Positions 4,934 to 6,508 of a stretch of DNA of 6,508 nucleotides are shown piece after piece. The stretch covers positions 1-6,508 of the forward strand of contig CAIXEV010000017.1 of NCBI GenBank assembly GCA_903918555.1, given 5' to 3'. The notes beneath the pieces are model-generated. The model was not told the origin of the DNA, searched no databases, and saw only the letters and a list, made by a program, of their open reading frames with translations. The DNA is from an uncultured bacterium (GTDB lineage Bacteria > Planctomycetota > Phycisphaerae > Phycisphaerales > SM1A02). Numbering within the stretch: the first letter of the stretch is position 1; each line of letters opens with the position of its first letter. The position numbers and the translations under genes were made by a program.

Positions 4934-6508
4934 ATGAAGAGCTCCGTCAGCAAGATGTTCGCGACCGCCGGCCTCAGCCTGGCTGCGGCGACCGCGGCAA
5001 ACGCGCAGTTCGTGAATGTCACCTCCGACATCACGACCTCGACCACCTGGACCAGCAACAATGTGTACGTCCTGAAGGCTGACATCTACATCAGCCCGGG
5101 CGCGACCCTGACCATCCAGCCCGGCACCGTCATCGCGAGCGAGCTCGTGACCGGCCAGAACACCCGCGCCGCGCTCATCGCGACCAAGGGCGCGCGCCTC
5201 ATCGCGATCGGCTCGCAGACCCAGCCGATCATCTTCACCTCGAAGGCCGACTACAACACCTGGACGCCGACCAATCCCCGCGGTCTGTTCCGCGCGACGG
5301 CGACCTCCGAGTGGGGCAACCTCACGCTCCTCGGCAACGCGTTCATCTCCGAAGACGCCGTCGCCGGCAATGTCGCGACGCCGAACGCGAACAATCGCGC
5401 CGTCATGGAAGGTCTCATCGCCTCTGGTCCGAAGGACACCCGTCCGCTCTACGGCGGCGGCAACGACGATGACAACAGCGGCACGCTCTCGTATGTCTCG
5501 ATCCGCTACGGCGGCCAGCTTGTCGGCTCGAATGTCGAGCTCAACGGCCTCGCCCTCGGTGGCGTCGGCCGCGAGACGATCATCGACCACATCGACCTGA
5601 TCAACGGCCTCGACGACGGCATCGAGATCTGGGGCGGCACCGTCAACATCAAGTACGTGAACATCTGGAACTCGGGCGACGACAGCCTCGACATCGACCA
5701 GGGCTGGCGCGGCAAGATCCAGTTCGGCTTCATCGTGCAGGGCTACTGCAAGGCCGGCGCGGCATCGGGCTCGGGCTTCAGCGACAACGCCATCGAGCTC
5801 GACGGCGCCGAGCGCGCCGACTACCAGCCCGTCACCACGGGCGTGCTCTACAACCTGACCGTTGTCGGCAACCCCGGCACCGGTACCGGTTCGAACGGCA
5901 GCGACCACGCCACCGCGTGGCGCGACAACTGCAACATGCAGATCCGCCAGTCGGTCTTCACCGGTCTCGGCGAGGCCTTCATCCGCAGCGAGAATCCGTC
6001 GGACGGCTCGGGTGGCTACGGCGCGTTCTCCACGCTCGGCTGGGCCGCGCGCTGGTCGACCTCGTTCAACTACATGCTCGGCAGCAGCGGTGGCGCAGGC
6101 CCCAACGCTCCGGCGAGCCCGATCAACTTCTACAAGGCGCAGACCAACGGCAACCTCTGCGAGATCAAGGACAGCATCGTCCACAACTTCCCGAACACGG
6201 GCCTCTCGAACTCGGGCAACCTGTTCGGAACGCTGCCGGCCGGCGCCATGTCTGAGGCGAACGCGCTTGGCGTCTTCGCCGCTGGTAACGCGAACGTTCA
6301 GGCCACGGCTCTCCCGATGGTCTCGCTGGTCCGTGGCACGACCATCCCGGTCGGAACCCTCGCGGTCACGCCGGTCGCCTCGATCGATCCGCGCGCTGCC
6401 GGTGACGCAGTCACCGCGGCGGGCGTCGCTCCTGCTCCGGCCGACGGCTTCTTCACGCCGACGAGCTACCGCGGCGCGTTCAGCTCGACCCAGGTCTGGA
6501 CCTGCGAC
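4934..6508 (+). CDS. Exported right-handed beta-helix-like protein (3' end outside window)
   Basis: The frame is open for 525 codons from ATG 4934 to the right edge with no stop. A signal peptide spans 1-24 (MKSSVSKMFATAGLSLAAAT then AANA, cleavage before QFVNV). Residues 53-67 (ISPGATLTIQPGTVI) and the PIIFTS segment at 98-103 are typical first coils of parallel beta-helix surface proteins. SGTLSYVSIRYGG (182-194), DDGIEIWGG (227-235), VNIKYVNIW (237-245) and GDDSLDIDQ (248-256) look like successive helix rungs with exposed Asp clusters, possibly metal- or sugar-binding. The end of the visible part, SYRGAF...VWTCD, resembles the last segment of related proteins I recall, so the stop is probably close beyond 6508. 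Such proteins are common in Bacteroidota and Planctomycetota, where they are often left hypothetical or misnamed. The ligand or substrate is unknown. The gene call is firm; fold assignment is from motif character only. Confidence 0.85.
   Translation, partial: MKSSVSKMFATAGLSLAAATAANAQFVNVTSDITTSTTWTSNNVYVLKADIYISPGATLTIQPGTVIASELVTGQNTRAALIATKGARLIAIGSQTQPIIFTSKADYNTWTPTNPRGLFRATATSEWGNLTLLGNAFISEDAVAGNVATPNANNRAVMEGLIASGPKDTRPLYGGGNDDDNSGTLSYVSIRYGGQLVGSNVELNGLALGGVGRETIIDHIDLINGLDDGIEIWGGTVNIKYVNIWNSGDDSLDIDQGWRGKIQFGFIVQGYCKAGAASGSGFSDNAIELDGAERADYQPVTTGVLYNLTVVGNPGTGTGSNGSDHATAWRDNCNMQIRQSVFTGLGEAFIRSENPSDGSGGYGAFSTLGWAARWSTSFNYMLGSSGGAGPNAPASPINFYKAQTNGNLCEIKDSIVHNFPNTGLSNSGNLFGTLPAGAMSEANALGVFAAGNANVQATALPMVSLVRGTTIPVGTLAVTPVASIDPRAAGDAVTAAGVAPAPADGFFTPTSYRGAFSSTQVWTCD

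Noticed and set aside
4831..5085. An 84-codon minus-strand open frame with hydrophobic segments
   Set aside because: The hydrophobic look comes from reading the complement of the beta-helix gene's first codons. It has no supporting start signal.
4628..6184. A minus-strand open frame extending the DUF1080 gene upstream by 519 codons to 6184
   Set aside because: The true start is the ATG at 4627, where a signal peptide begins. The extension crosses the intergenic region and runs antisense to the beta-helix gene; it is Ala/Val/Arg/Asp-rich without domain features.

Overview
The window looks like a stretch of chromosome from a high-GC member of the Planctomycetota, most likely of the Phycisphaerae. 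Three things point there: a protein with two tandem DUF1080 domains, a duplicated dockerin-like C-terminal tail (PADIDGNGTVGASDLAALLNAWG style), and a Cys-rich WD/DPFCC repeat that I associate with planctomycete secreted proteins. This assignment rests on recalled family distribution, not on a search. No mobile element, CRISPR array, tRNA or rRNA is visible.

Layout from left to right: (1) the last 18 codons of an unidentified plus-strand gene, ending at 58; (2) a convergent intergenic gap of about 100 bp with two hairpins, one of them a strong GC-rich terminator that can serve both strands; (3) a minus-strand gene (157-3039) for a secreted metzincin-type zinc protease, followed in the protein by nine copies of a 53-54 residue, ten-cysteine repeat and a two-loop dockerin/EF-hand tail; (4) a 232 bp gap with a probable terminator for the next gene; (5) a minus-strand gene (3272-4627) for an exported protein with two DUF1080 (3-keto-disaccharide hydrolase / LamG-like) domains; (6) a 306 bp divergent intergenic region with a structured leader; (7) a plus-strand gene starting at 4934 and running off the right edge, for an exported protein with parallel beta-helix-like sequence.

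All three substantial genes begin with a signal peptide, so the region encodes envelope or extracellular proteins. The protease and the DUF1080 gene are on the same strand but separated by 232 bp and an apparent terminator, so they are probably separate transcription units. The DUF1080 and beta-helix genes are divergent and could share control sequences. A role in polymer breakdown or surface attachment is plausible for the set, but no pathway can be proven from this window.

The most distinctive feature is the protease: 91 cysteines lie in the repeat tract, and eight of the nine repeat units share an identical 15-base string, which suggests expansion or homogenisation of the array. High GC content also creates very long antisense open frames here (up to 967 codons); they were examined and rejected.
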